Assembly: GCA_963761035.1 (NCBI GenBank)
Contig: CAVXFH010000002.1
Span: 2,955,964-3,019,963, forward strand
Origin: JARRQJ01 sp963761035
GTDB lineage: Bacteria > Pseudomonadota > Gammaproteobacteria > DRLM01
Reading direction: 5' to 3'
DNA length: 64,000 nt
Shown: piece by piece, positions 26,605 through 34,665 of the stretch
Numbering within the stretch: position 1 is the stretch's first letter
Layout of the letters: each line of letters starts with the position of its first letter
Position numbers and translations under genes: made by a program
The notes under the pieces: model-generated
What the model was told of the DNA's origin: nothing
The model's input: the letters and a program-made list of their open reading frames with translations, nothing else
Databases searched by the model: none

Positions 26605-27747
26605 ATGAGCCCTTCCTCGCATATAAATCGCTCAAATCCTCCGTTTCCGATGCGCCGCCGTAAGGTCGTGGTCGGCATGTCCGGCGGTGTAGATTCGTCG
26701 GTGGCCGCCTATCTATTGCACAATCAAGGCCACGGTGTGCGCGGCGTATTCATGAAAAACTGGCAGGAGACCGACCCGGCGTTTCCCTGCACCGCCGTCG
26801 AAGACGCGCGCGACGCCATGGGCGTGTGCGAAAACCTCGGCATCGAACTCGACGCCGTCGACTTCTCTCAGGAATATTGGCATAGGGTATTCACCCATTT
26901 TCTTGATGAATATCGCCGCGGTCGCACCCCTAATCCCGACATCCTATGCAACAGGGAAATTAAATTCCGGGCCTTCCTTGACCACGCCCTCGACCACGGC
27001 GCGGATTATATCGCCACCGGACACTATGCGCGCATCACTCAGCGCGACGGGCGCTATCAATTATTAAAGGCACGAGACCTGTCCAAGGATCAAAGTTATT
27101 TCCTCTACACTCTTGGTCAGGCGCAATTGGCGCACAGCATGTTTCCGCTTGGCGACTTAAAAAAGTCCGGGGTTCGACACATCGCCGCCCGACAAGGCTT
27201 TGCCAACGCCGCAAAAAAAGACAGCACCGGAATATGCTTCATCGGCGAGCGGAATTTTAGCCGCTTTTTGTCGCACTATCTCCCGGCGCAATCGGGAGAG
27301 ATACGTACGGCGGAAGGAGTCTGCTTAGGCAAGCATAGTGGCCTGATGTACTATACGCTTGGCCAGCGCAAAGGCATCGGTATCGGCGGTCGCAAGGAAG
27401 CGGCGGAAATGCCATGGTACGTCGTGGACAAAGATATAAGCAACAACGCCCTGATCATCGCGCAAGGCCACGATCATCCTTTGCTCTTCAGCCACGGACT
27501 GCTAACTGGTGACCTGCACTGGGTCGCCGGTGAAGCACCCGACTTTCCGTTACGCTGTCTGGCCAAGACCCGTTACCGTCAATCCGATCAGGTCTGCGTT
27601 CTTTCCCGTGACATGGCCGGCAACCACTGTGTCGAGTTTGAGAAAGCACAACGGGCGCTGACGCCGGGACAATCCATAGTATTCTATCAAGACGACGTTT
27701 GCTTAGGCGGCGGCGTCATCGAACACATCCGCCGCGAAGCCTTTTAA
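26605..27747 (+). CDS. mnmA: tRNA 2-thiouridylase MnmA
   Basis: This 380-residue enzyme has a PP-loop GMSGGVDSSVAAYLL, catalytic cysteines in NPDILCNREIKF and STGICFIGERNF, and a C-terminal OB-like domain. It thiolates U34 of Lys, Glu and Gln tRNAs. Two starts are possible: 26605 or 26650 (MRRRKVVVGMSGG). The latter fits family length better, and no ribosome site decides. It is followed by hflD after 11 bases. Confidence 0.96.
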   Translation: MSPSSHINRSNPPFPMRRRKVVVGMSGGVDSSVAAYLLHNQGHGVRGVFMKNWQETDPAFPCTAVEDARDAMGVCENLGIELDAVDFSQEYWHRVFTHFLDEYRRGRTPNPDILCNREIKFRAFLDHALDHGADYIATGHYARITQRDGRYQLLKARDLSKDQSYFLYTLGQAQLAHSMFPLGDLKKSGVRHIAARQGFANAAKKDSTGICFIGERNFSRFLSHYLPAQSGEIRTAEGVCLGKHSGLMYYTLGQRKGIGIGGRKEAAEMPWYVVDKDISNNALIIAQGHDHPLLFSHGLLTGDLHWVAGEAPDFPLRCLAKTRYRQSDQVCVLSRDMAGNHCVEFEKAQRALTPGQSIVFYQDDVCLGGGVIEHIRREAF

Positions 27748-27758
27748 CGCAGTACATC

Positions 27759-28385
27759 ATGGCTCATCATACCCTCGCCGATCGCACCCTTGCCTTGGCC
27801 GGCGTGTTTCAGGCAGCCGGTCTGGTGCAAAACATCGCCAATCGCGGCAGCATCGACCCCCAAGCGCTTGAAGTGTGCATCCGCAGTCTGTTCGAGTTCA
27901 ACCCCGTAACCACGGAAGCAGTATACGGCGGCATTGCCGGTATACGTTCTGGCCTGGAATGGCTGATAGCGCATTTGTCGGGAAAGCAATCCTTGATGAG
28001 GACACAGCTAGTGAAATACGCAGTGGGTGTACTCTATTTGGAACGGCAACTAGCTAAAAGGCCGAGCATGATGGAACGCATCAGCGGCGAGGTGGACAGG
28101 GCGCGGCTGCAGAGCGGTCATTTCTCCATTACCCACAGCAATGTACTTGCAAGCCTGGCGGGATGCTACAGCGATACCATAAGCACCCTGACACCGCGTA
28201 TCATCGTTAGCGGGGAACATGGCCACCTGTCCAACCCGGAAGTGGCCAACACGGTACGCAGCCTGTTGCTGGCCGCAATCCGTTCCGCGGTATTATGGCG
28301 GCAATGCGGGGGCAACCGCATCCAGCTGCTATTCGGGCAGCGCAAGCTGCTTGCCGAGGCGCAGCGTCTGTTGAGGCGTATTTAA
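27759..28385 (+). CDS. hflD: High frequency lysogenization protein HflD
   Basis: The 208-residue all-helical protein begins MAHHTLADRTLALAGVFQAA and contains LVQNIANRGSID, YGGIAGIRSGLEWL and VRSLLLAAIRSAVLWRQCGG. HflD is a peripheral membrane protein that sequesters lambda CII in E. coli; its housekeeping role is unclear. The mnmA-hflD-purB context is conserved. Confidence 0.95.
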   Translation: MAHHTLADRTLALAGVFQAAGLVQNIANRGSIDPQALEVCIRSLFEFNPVTTEAVYGGIAGIRSGLEWLIAHLSGKQSLMRTQLVKYAVGVLYLERQLAKRPSMMERISGEVDRARLQSGHFSITHSNVLASLAGCYSDTISTLTPRIIVSGEHGHLSNPEVANTVRSLLLAAIRSAVLWRQCGGNRIQLLFGQRKLLAEAQRLLRRI

Positions 28386-28450
28386 GCAGGGCGACGCGCC
28401 GTGCGTTTACATTGAGGTACAATGGTGTCCTGAGATTTAGCGGAGCGCTT

Positions 28451-29818
28451 ATGGACCTTTCTTCATTGACGGCAGTTTCACCCGTGGACGGTCGCTACGG
28501 AAACGCTACCTCGGACCTGCGTCCCATCTTCAGCGAATACGGCCTCATGCGCCACCGTGTCTTGGTGGAGATAAGCTGGCTGCATACGCTCTCCCGCAAC
28601 GAAGCGATCGCTGAAATTCCCACCCTTAGTAGGCATGCGGCCGAAGTCCTGGAAAATATCGCGGTGAATTTCAATCTCGAAGACGCGCAGCGCATCAAGA
28701 ATATCGAGCGCACCACCAATCACGACGTCAAGGCCGTGGAATATTTTCTTAAGGAAAAAATTGCGGGCAATAAAGAATTGGAGGCCATCAGCGAATTTAT
28801 CCACTTCGCCTGCACCTCGGAAGACATCAATAATATCGCCTATGCCTTGATGCTGCGCGAGGCGCGTACCCAGATTCTTCTGCCGCTTATGGACGAAATC
28901 ATTGCCGCCCTCACCCGCTTGGCCCACGAATACGCCGAGCAACCTATGCTGTCCCGCACCCACGGCCAAGCCGCCTCCCCGACGACCCTCGGCAAAGAGA
29001 TGGCCAATAGTGCCTACCGCCTCAAACGGCAGCGGGAGCAATTGCTCATCGTGCCATTGCTGGGCAAGTTTAACGGCGCCGTCGGCAACTATAATGCCCA
29101 CCTCGCGGCCTACCCTGATGCGGATTGGGAAACCATCGTCCGGGATTTCATCGTCGGCTTGGATTTGGAATGGAATCCGTACACCACCCAGATTGAACCC
29201 CACGACTACGTCGCGGAGTATTTCGCGGCGGTAAACCGGTTTAATACCGTATTGCTGGATTTTTGCCGTGACGTGTGGGGTTATATCTCTATCGGTTACT
29301 TCAAACAAAAGACCGTGGCCAACGAAGTGGGATCGTCCACCATGCCGCACAAGGTCAATCCCATCGATTTTGAAAATGCCGAAGGCAATCTGGGTCTGGC
29401 AAACGCCCTGTTCGAGTATCTCGCCGCCAAGCTGCCGGTGTCCCGTTGGCAAAGGGATTTATCCGATTCCACCGTACTGCGCAATTTGGGCGTCGGCGTC
29501 GGTCACACCACCCTCGCCTATCGCTCGGCACTCAAGGGCATCTCCAAACTCGAGGCCGATCCGGCGCGCATGGCGGCCGACTTGGACGCGTGTTGGGAAG
29601 TACTAGCGGAAGCGGTACAAACCGTCATGCGCCGTTACGGCATCGAATCCCCTTACGAAAAACTCAAGGCCCTCACCCGCGGTCAAACCTTCACCAGGGA
29701 TAAGCTTCATGCTTTAATTCAAAGCCTGGATGTCCCCGCCGCTGAAAAGAAGCGCCTACTGGCACTGAGTCCCGCTACTTATACTGGCAACGCCGACAAG
29801 CAGGCGCGCCGCATTTAA
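28451..29818 (+). CDS. purB: Adenylosuccinate lyase
   Basis: The 455-residue enzyme of the fumarase/aspartase superfamily begins MDLSSLTAVSPVDGRYGN. Signature GSSTMPHKVNPIDFENAEGN carries the flexible active-site loop; TTNHDVKAVEYFL and SRTHGQAASPT supply the catalytic histidines. It acts twice in purine synthesis (SAICAR and adenylosuccinate cleavage). An upstream 52-codon extension that overlaps hflD was rejected. A TACAAT -10-like box lies at 28418, without a good -35. Confidence 0.98.
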   Translation: MDLSSLTAVSPVDGRYGNATSDLRPIFSEYGLMRHRVLVEISWLHTLSRNEAIAEIPTLSRHAAEVLENIAVNFNLEDAQRIKNIERTTNHDVKAVEYFLKEKIAGNKELEAISEFIHFACTSEDINNIAYALMLREARTQILLPLMDEIIAALTRLAHEYAEQPMLSRTHGQAASPTTLGKEMANSAYRLKRQREQLLIVPLLGKFNGAVGNYNAHLAAYPDADWETIVRDFIVGLDLEWNPYTTQIEPHDYVAEYFAAVNRFNTVLLDFCRDVWGYISIGYFKQKTVANEVGSSTMPHKVNPIDFENAEGNLGLANALFEYLAAKLPVSRWQRDLSDSTVLRNLGVGVGHTTLAYRSALKGISKLEADPARMAADLDACWEVLAEAVQTVMRRYGIESPYEKLKALTRGQTFTRDKLHALIQSLDVPAAEKKRLLALSPATYTGNADKQARRI

Positions 29819-29859
29819 CGCTTGGTCGCGGTTTTCGTCCCCTCAAGTTTCGCCCTCAC

Positions 29860-29886
29860 TAAAGTTCGGCCGGAAACATCCGATAG
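29860..29886 (+). promoter_or_regulatory. Sigma-28 (FliA)-type promoter candidate
   Basis: TAAAGTTC, then 11 bases, then TCCGATAG. The enterobacterial sigma-28 consensus is TAAAGTTT-N11-GCCGATAA, so 13 of 16 positions match with ideal spacing. It sits about 10 bases before the stem of the first small-RNA-like unit. No sigma-70 promoter of similar quality is seen there. Confidence 0.55.
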
Positions 29887-29892
29887 GTGACA

Positions 29893-29983
29893 TGACACAG
29901 GTAGCGGCAATTTTCATCCCCCCAACCCCCCTGTCGCTACCTGAGCCACCCACTGAGCCCCAATTTTATTGGGGCTTTTTTTG
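29893..29983 (+). ncRNA. Candidate small RNA, copy 1 (C-rich loop)
   Basis: Gene-free DNA between purB and rnd. A 12-bp stem, CAGGTAGCGGCA (29898-29909) with TGTCGCTACCTG (29932-29943), has one G-U pair. It holds a 22-base loop with six C, AA, six C (29918-29931). After a 12-base linker comes an intrinsic terminator. The 5' end is inferred from the sigma-28-like promoter. No reading frame of note lies inside. C-rich loops in small RNAs such as Xanthomonas sX13 and staphylococcal RsaE pair with G-rich ribosome sites. I do not recognise this as a named family. Confidence 0.6.
29956..29983 (+). terminator. Terminator of small RNA copy 1
   Basis: Perfect nine-base stem AGCCCCAAT/ATTGGGGCT with a TTT loop, followed by seven further T residues. 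A very strong intrinsic terminator that could also end any read-through from purB. Confidence 0.92.
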
Positions 29984-30042
29984 TGTTACTGCTTGTGTGA
30001 TCCGCTGCACGGTATTTAATTTGCTGATGTCGATAATTGACA

Positions 30043-30130
30043 CTCGAGGCAGCGATATTCCCATCCCCCACCCCTAAAATCGCTGACTCGGCCACCTCTA
30101 GCCCCGTGCCTTGTGCCGGGGCTTTCTTTA
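30043..30130 (+). ncRNA. Candidate small RNA, copy 2 (C-rich loop)
   Basis: It has the same architecture as the upstream unit. A stem CAGCGAT (30050-30056) pairs with ATCGCTG (30079-30085), extended by two pairs past an A-A mismatch. The loop of about 16 bases reads CCCATCCCCCACCCCT. A GCCACC-containing linker and a terminator follow. Both units share CGATAnnTGACA just upstream of the stem, at about the same distance (14 versus 12 bases), and both loops contain CATCCCCC. A GTCGATAA -10-like box lies at 30029-30036 but has no good -35, so its own promoter is uncertain. Confidence 0.55.
30100..30130 (+). terminator. Terminator of small RNA copy 2
   Basis: Stem AGCCCCG/CGGGGCT with a ten-base loop, followed by TTCTTTAT. 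It is weaker than the terminator of copy 1 but well formed. It lies 43 bases before the rnd start. Confidence 0.75.
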
Positions 30131-30172
30131 TATCCCTGGCTGCCGGCTTCCTCGCTTGCTATGCTGCAAGCC

Positions 30173-31336
30173 ATGGATATCTCAAATAATTGCATTTTGA
30201 TCGATACCCAACCGGCTTTGTCATCGGTGTGCTCCGATTTACAGGGAGTTCCTTGGCTCGCCGTCGATACCGAGTTTCTGCGGGAAAAGACCTATTTCCC
30301 GAAACATTGCCTAGTGCAGATCGCCACGCGCGATCAAGTGGCGTGCATTGATCCTCTCTCCCTATCTGACATCACTCCCTTACTCGACCTGCTGTATGAC
30401 AACGCTATTATCAAGGTCATGCATGCCGCCCGCCAAGATATGGAAATTTTTTATCATTTGCGAGGCACCTTGCCTCAACCTGTCTTTGATACCCAGGTGG
30501 CGGCGCCGTTGCTGGGTTACCCCGACCAAGCGAGTTATGCCAGCTTGGTAGAGGCTTTGTTAGGCGTCCACCTCAACAAGTCCCACACCCGCACCGATTG
30601 GTCGCGTCGACCTCTCAGCGCCGCCCAACTCCATTATGCTGCCGATGATGTCCGCTATCTTGCCGAGCTCTATCCGATCCTGCGCGGTAAATTGGATGAC
30701 TTAGGTCGAATACCCTGGCTTGAAGATGACTTTGCCGCATTGACAGACCCGGCCAATTATGAGCGCCCGCCGGGACATGCCTGGCTGCGGGTGCGAGGTG
30801 CACATTTATTGCGTGGTCACCGCCTGTCCGCCCTGCAAGCCCTGGCCGCATGGCGCGAACGCACCGCCCGCGCCGACGATCTGCCCCGCAACTGGTTGCT
30901 GCGGGATGAATGCTTGTTGGATATGGCCAAGATACAACCCAACGATAATGCGGCCCTACTGCGGATTCGCGGCATCAATACTCAGGTACTCCGCAAATAC
31001 GGCGACTCCCTGCTAAAGATCATAGAAGAAAGCAAATCCCGCGAGCCCCAGCCCTTGCCGGCTGAGCACATGAGTACCCGACTCGCTCCCGGGCAAGATA
31101 CCATTGTAGAAATGTTGGTAACCGCGGTACACATTCTCGGCGAGAAGCACGCGCTTCATCCATCGGTCATCGCCAACCGCAAAGAACTGGAGCGCCTGGT
31201 AAAAGGTGATCTAAGCGTGGGTGTCCTACAGGGTTGGCGACGTAAGCTGGCCGGAGAAACCCTATTGATGGTACTGCAAGGCGAGATCGGAGTGAGGGTC
31301 GCCGACGGCGCGGTGCGCTTAACTCCTGCCGATTAA
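30173..31336 (+). CDS. rnd: Ribonuclease D
   Basis: The 387-residue 3'-5' exoribonuclease has the DEDD nuclease domain (about 1-190): LAVDTEFLREKTYFP, VMHAARQDMEIF, FDTQVAAPLLGY and LHYAADDVRYLAELYP. An HRDC domain follows (RLSALQALAAWRERTAR, about 205-290). It trims tRNA 3' ends. Start MDISNNCILID at 30173 is preferred; an ATG at 30161 is possible, and no clear Shine-Dalgarno precedes either. It directly follows the small-RNA terminators. Confidence 0.95.
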   Translation: MDISNNCILIDTQPALSSVCSDLQGVPWLAVDTEFLREKTYFPKHCLVQIATRDQVACIDPLSLSDITPLLDLLYDNAIIKVMHAARQDMEIFYHLRGTLPQPVFDTQVAAPLLGYPDQASYASLVEALLGVHLNKSHTRTDWSRRPLSAAQLHYAADDVRYLAELYPILRGKLDDLGRIPWLEDDFAALTDPANYERPPGHAWLRVRGAHLLRGHRLSALQALAAWRERTARADDLPRNWLLRDECLLDMAKIQPNDNAALLRIRGINTQVLRKYGDSLLKIIEESKSREPQPLPAEHMSTRLAPGQDTIVEMLVTAVHILGEKHALHPSVIANRKELERLVKGDLSVGVLQGWRRKLAGETLLMVLQGEIGVRVADGAVRLTPAD

Positions 31337-31710
31337 CGCTGCTCAATGAACTCCAGGGCGTTACCGTCGGGATCACGGCAAAACAGCGCCCTCCTTCCCG
31401 ACCGGCTGAGCGTATAGGATACGTTCGCCCTTTCCAGCGCGTGTCGAATTGTAGCAAGTTCCGTGACCGCCAAGGCAAGGTGACGATCGCGTCCGCCATG
31501 GGAGGAACGAGCCTGCATCGGACCGGGATTTGATAATTCCATGAGATGTATCTGCTGGCGCCCCACCCACAACCAAGCACCGGGATAACCCAGATCGGGA
31601 CGCGTATCGTCCACCGTCAAACCCAATACATCGCGATAGAAAATCAGGGCGCGCTCCACCTCCGCGACCAAGATGCCCACATGCGCCACTGCTTGAACCG
31701 TCGTCATCAA
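31333..31710 (-). CDS. VOC (glyoxalase/dioxygenase fold) protein
   Basis: The 125-residue single-domain protein begins with AVAHVGILVAEVERALIFYRD and continues through IHLMELSNP, RHLALAV and ending FCRDPDGNALEFIEQR. The paired beta-alpha-beta-beta-beta units and His/Glu metal ligands are those of glyoxalase-type VOC proteins. It is too short and generic to give a substrate. Its stop overlaps the convergent rnd stop by four bases. Confidence 0.8.
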   Translation of the reverse strand: MMTTVQAVAHVGILVAEVERALIFYRDVLGLTVDDTRPDLGYPGAWLWVGRQQIHLMELSNPGPMQARSSHGGRDRHLALAVTELATIRHALERANVSYTLSRSGRRALFCRDPDGNALEFIEQR

Positions 31711-31861
31711 AAAATTGTCCTCCGGTTTGCCTGATTACTGCATGGTACTGTACAACACTCACCGCCCGCTTGACCGTTCATTCCCAGCGAAGTGCTCGCC
31801 ATTGAAGTTAAACTGCTTTAATCTTTGGTTAGGCCATCATAATCTCGCAGGAAGAACCGCC

Positions 31862-32302
31862 ATGCAAAGTAGAAACTCTTTTATCCTCGGCGCCGTCTGC
31901 TTAGCGCTGTCTATTCCGGGCTATGCGCGTTCTCCCGCGGCGGCGGAAGCCAAGATCTTTATCCGTTCCCCCCAGGACGGCGCCACCGTGACCAACCCGG
32001 TCGTCATCCACTTCGGCGTGCGGGGTATGGAGGTCTCGCCCGCCGGCAAAGACAAACCGAATTCCGGACATTATCACCTGTTGATTGATGTCGATACATT
32101 ACCGCCCATGGATCAATCCATACCCAAAGACTATCATCATTTGCATTTCGGTAAAGGCCAGACCGAAACTACGCTGCAATTGCCGCCTGGACAACATACC
32201 CTGCAACTTTTAATGGGCGATTATCGACATATTCCACATGAACCTCCCGTGATATCGGATAAGATCACCATCACCGTCAAAGGCCCCGAACAGGACAGAT
32301 AA
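31862..32302 (+). CDS. Secreted DUF4399 protein
   Basis: The 146-residue protein starts MQSRNSFILGAVCLALS, with a signal peptide cut near YARSPA. The mature domain has the DUF4399 pattern: IRSPQDGATVTNPVVIHFG, SGHYHLLIDVDTLPPMDQ, HLHFGKGQTETTLQLPPG and LQLLMGDYRHIPH. The many conserved histidines suggest metal binding, but no function has been established to my knowledge. It lies upstream of the FGGY kinase with 76 bases between, and no shared role is evident. Confidence 0.85.
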   Translation: MQSRNSFILGAVCLALSIPGYARSPAAAEAKIFIRSPQDGATVTNPVVIHFGVRGMEVSPAGKDKPNSGHYHLLIDVDTLPPMDQSIPKDYHHLHFGKGQTETTLQLPPGQHTLQLLMGDYRHIPHEPPVISDKITITVKGPEQDR

Positions 32303-32378
32303 TACCGCCATGACGCGGGCCAGGCGCCGTCTATAAGTTGCGTCGGATCCCGCGGATAAAATGCACCGGAGCTACTCC

Positions 32379-33821
32379 ATGACGGGCCAAGTCGACATCC
32401 GCTATCTCGCCATCGATCAAGGCGGGCACGCCAGCCGGGCATCGCTCTGTGATGGAAACGGCCGTATCGTCGCCACCGCAAATATCCCCATTGAGACCCG
32501 GAATCTCGCTCCCGATCGCGTGGAACACGATCCTGAAGCGATGGTGGCGTCGCTGCGAAACGCCATTGCCGAGGTAGTGCATGAGGCGGGAAATCATCCC
32601 GTCGTCGCGGCGGGCCTGGCTACACAACGCGCTTCGATAGTCTGTTGGGACAAAACCACCGGCGCGGCACTTTCTCCGATCCTGAGTTGGCAAGACCGTC
32701 GTGCCGCCGAATGGTTACACCGACTGGACAAAGACGCGGGACAGATTCGCCTTCGCACCGGTTTGCCCCTCTCACCCCATTATGGCGCCAGCAAACTGCG
32801 TTGGTGTCTGGATCATCTCCCCGCGGTACTGCGTGCTTGTCGGGAAGGACGGCTCGCGTGGGGACCGCTGGCCAGTTTTCTTGTCTTTCGCCTCACCGCG
32901 GAGAGAACACTGTGTGCCGATCCCGCCAATGCCTCGCGTACCTTGTTATGGAATATCGACAGCAGCGACTGGGACCCGCGGTTGATCAAGCTGTTCGGCA
33001 TACCCGGTGAGGCCTTACCGCCCTGCGTTCCCACCCGCCATGCCTTTGGACGTATCCGATCCGCGAAACGCGGTATCCCCTTAACCTTGGTAACCGGTGA
33101 CCAATCCGCCGCCCTATTTGCTGATAACAGCACTGCGACAGGCAATGTCTCGATCAATTTGGGTACCGGAGCGTTTCTGCAGCAGCCCCTGAGCCGTCGC
33201 CCCGCAACGTCCCGTTTGCTCATCAGCATGGCCTATCAAGACTTGGCGCAGCGTATCTTCGCCTTGGAAGGGACCGTCAACGGCGCTGGCAGCGCCTTGA
33301 GTTGGGCCGCGCAGCAATTAAATTTGACTATGGCGGATATCCGTCGCGATTTGCCGGACTGGTTAAGGCACAGCGACGAGCCACCCCTGTTCCTCAACGG
33401 CATTGCCGGGCTGGGTACGCCGTATTTGCTCCCGATGTTCGCGTCTCGCTTCGTAGGTGAGGATTCCCCCGCTGAAAAATGTGTCGCTGTCATCGAAAGC
33501 ATTGTCTTCCTGCTACAAGTCAATCTAGAAGAAATGACGCTAAATGCCACGCCTGACGTACAAATAATCCTCAGCGGCGGCCTTTCCAGGCTGGATGGCC
33601 TCTGTCAGCGTCTCGCGGATCTGAGCGGCATCCCCCTCCGGCGTCCGCCGGACCATGAGGCCAGCGTACGCGGTTTGATTCGATTATTGACGGCCAATCA
33701 GACTGCCGCCGACCCGGCGGCCGGAACCCGTTTTCTCCCCAAACCCAATTCGAAGTTGGCGGCGCGTTATCGACGCTGGCGCAACGAGCTTGAAACCTCA
33801 TTGGCGCACCGGGATTTGTAA
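32379..33821 (+). CDS. FGGY-family carbohydrate kinase (glycerol kinase-like, divergent)
   Basis: The 480-residue FGGY kinase starts at the ATG seven bases after GGAG. Seen are YLAIDQGGHASRASLCD (ATP site; glycerol kinases have DQGTTSSRA, so it is diverged), SWQDRRAAEWL, GDQSAALFA and INLGTGAFL, then the LEGTVNGAGSALSWA segment. Substrate is not certain. It heads a set with a glycerophosphodiesterase and a short glycerol-3-phosphate dehydrogenase-like gene, which points to glycerol. Confidence 0.8.
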   Translation: MTGQVDIRYLAIDQGGHASRASLCDGNGRIVATANIPIETRNLAPDRVEHDPEAMVASLRNAIAEVVHEAGNHPVVAAGLATQRASIVCWDKTTGAALSPILSWQDRRAAEWLHRLDKDAGQIRLRTGLPLSPHYGASKLRWCLDHLPAVLRACREGRLAWGPLASFLVFRLTAERTLCADPANASRTLLWNIDSSDWDPRLIKLFGIPGEALPPCVPTRHAFGRIRSAKRGIPLTLVTGDQSAALFADNSTATGNVSINLGTGAFLQQPLSRRPATSRLLISMAYQDLAQRIFALEGTVNGAGSALSWAAQQLNLTMADIRRDLPDWLRHSDEPPLFLNGIAGLGTPYLLPMFASRFVGEDSPAEKCVAVIESIVFLLQVNLEEMTLNATPDVQIILSGGLSRLDGLCQRLADLSGIPLRRPPDHEASVRGLIRLLTANQTAADPAAGTRFLPKPNSKLAARYRRWRNELETSLAHRDL

Positions 33822-33909
33822 AATGGGGCCAAATCAAGATAAACACATTGCAAAGCGAGCCGTGTAACGTGTACATTTTTTCGAATTGAATCGGAGAGGG
33901 GAAAGCGGA

Positions 33910-34665
33910 ATGGATATACCGCAGCTTATTGCACACCGGGGGTATCCCCGGCGTTATCCTGAAAACACCTTGGAGGGGATCGCCGCCGCAATCAAGGCAG
34001 GCGCGTGTTTCGTAGAGTTTGATGTGCAATTGACCGCCGACGGTGTGCCGGTGTTACTGCACGACGTCAGCCTGATGCGCACCACCGGCGCGCGGGGGCG
34101 CATCGTTAACACCAACTTGGAAAAACTACAGGGCCTTCCCGCTAACGAACCGGAAAGGTTCGGTAAGCGTCACCGCACATTTACCATTCCCACCCTGGCC
34201 GCGGCGGTCGATCTCTTCACGCAACACCCCCGCGTGGTGCCCTTCGTGGAAATGAAGGAAGAGGGTCTGGAAAAACATGGTCGCGAGTATGCGGTTAAGA
34301 CCGTGCTCTCGATACTGAATCCAATCCTGGTGCGCAGCGTGGTGATTTCTTACGATATCCTTTCGCTGCGCACCGCGCGCGCCATGGGCGCCAAACGAAT
34401 CGGTTGGGTGATGAAGAGCTGGAACGAAGACACACTCACGCGCGCCACCGAACTGGTGCCGGATTTCCTGATTTGCAATTACACCAAGCTACCCAAGGCG
34501 CCCGCACCATTGTGGCAGGGCCCCTGGAAATGGGTATTTTATGAAGTAACTCAGGTTAAACTCGCCATGCAGTTGGCGGCGCGCGGTGCCGCCATGATTG
34601 AAACCATGGCCATCGCCGAGATGTTAAAGAACCCGCAGCTCCGCCGCAGGGGATGTTTTGACTGA
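33910..34665 (+). CDS. Glycerophosphodiester phosphodiesterase (UgpQ-like)
   Basis: The 251-residue cytoplasmic GDPD has no signal peptide. Key motifs are LIAHRGYPRRYPENTLEGI, FVEFDVQLTADGVPVLLHD and the late VVISYDILSLRTARAM, where H, E, D and H ligate the metal. It splits glycerophosphodiesters to glycerol-3-phosphate and an alcohol. A GGAGAGGGG site lies upstream of the ATG. Its 3' end overlaps the next gene by eight bases. Confidence 0.9.
   Translation: MDIPQLIAHRGYPRRYPENTLEGIAAAIKAGACFVEFDVQLTADGVPVLLHDVSLMRTTGARGRIVNTNLEKLQGLPANEPERFGKRHRTFTIPTLAAAVDLFTQHPRVVPFVEMKEEGLEKHGREYAVKTVLSILNPILVRSVVISYDILSLRTARAMGAKRIGWVMKSWNEDTLTRATELVPDFLICNYTKLPKAPAPLWQGPWKWVFYEVTQVKLAMQLAARGAAMIETMAIAEMLKNPQLRRRGCFD

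Noticed and set aside
29819..30172. CRISPR or riboswitch explanation of the purB-rnd gap
   Set aside because: There are two units, not a spacer array, and both end in terminators 40 or more bases before rnd, so they are better read as small RNAs.
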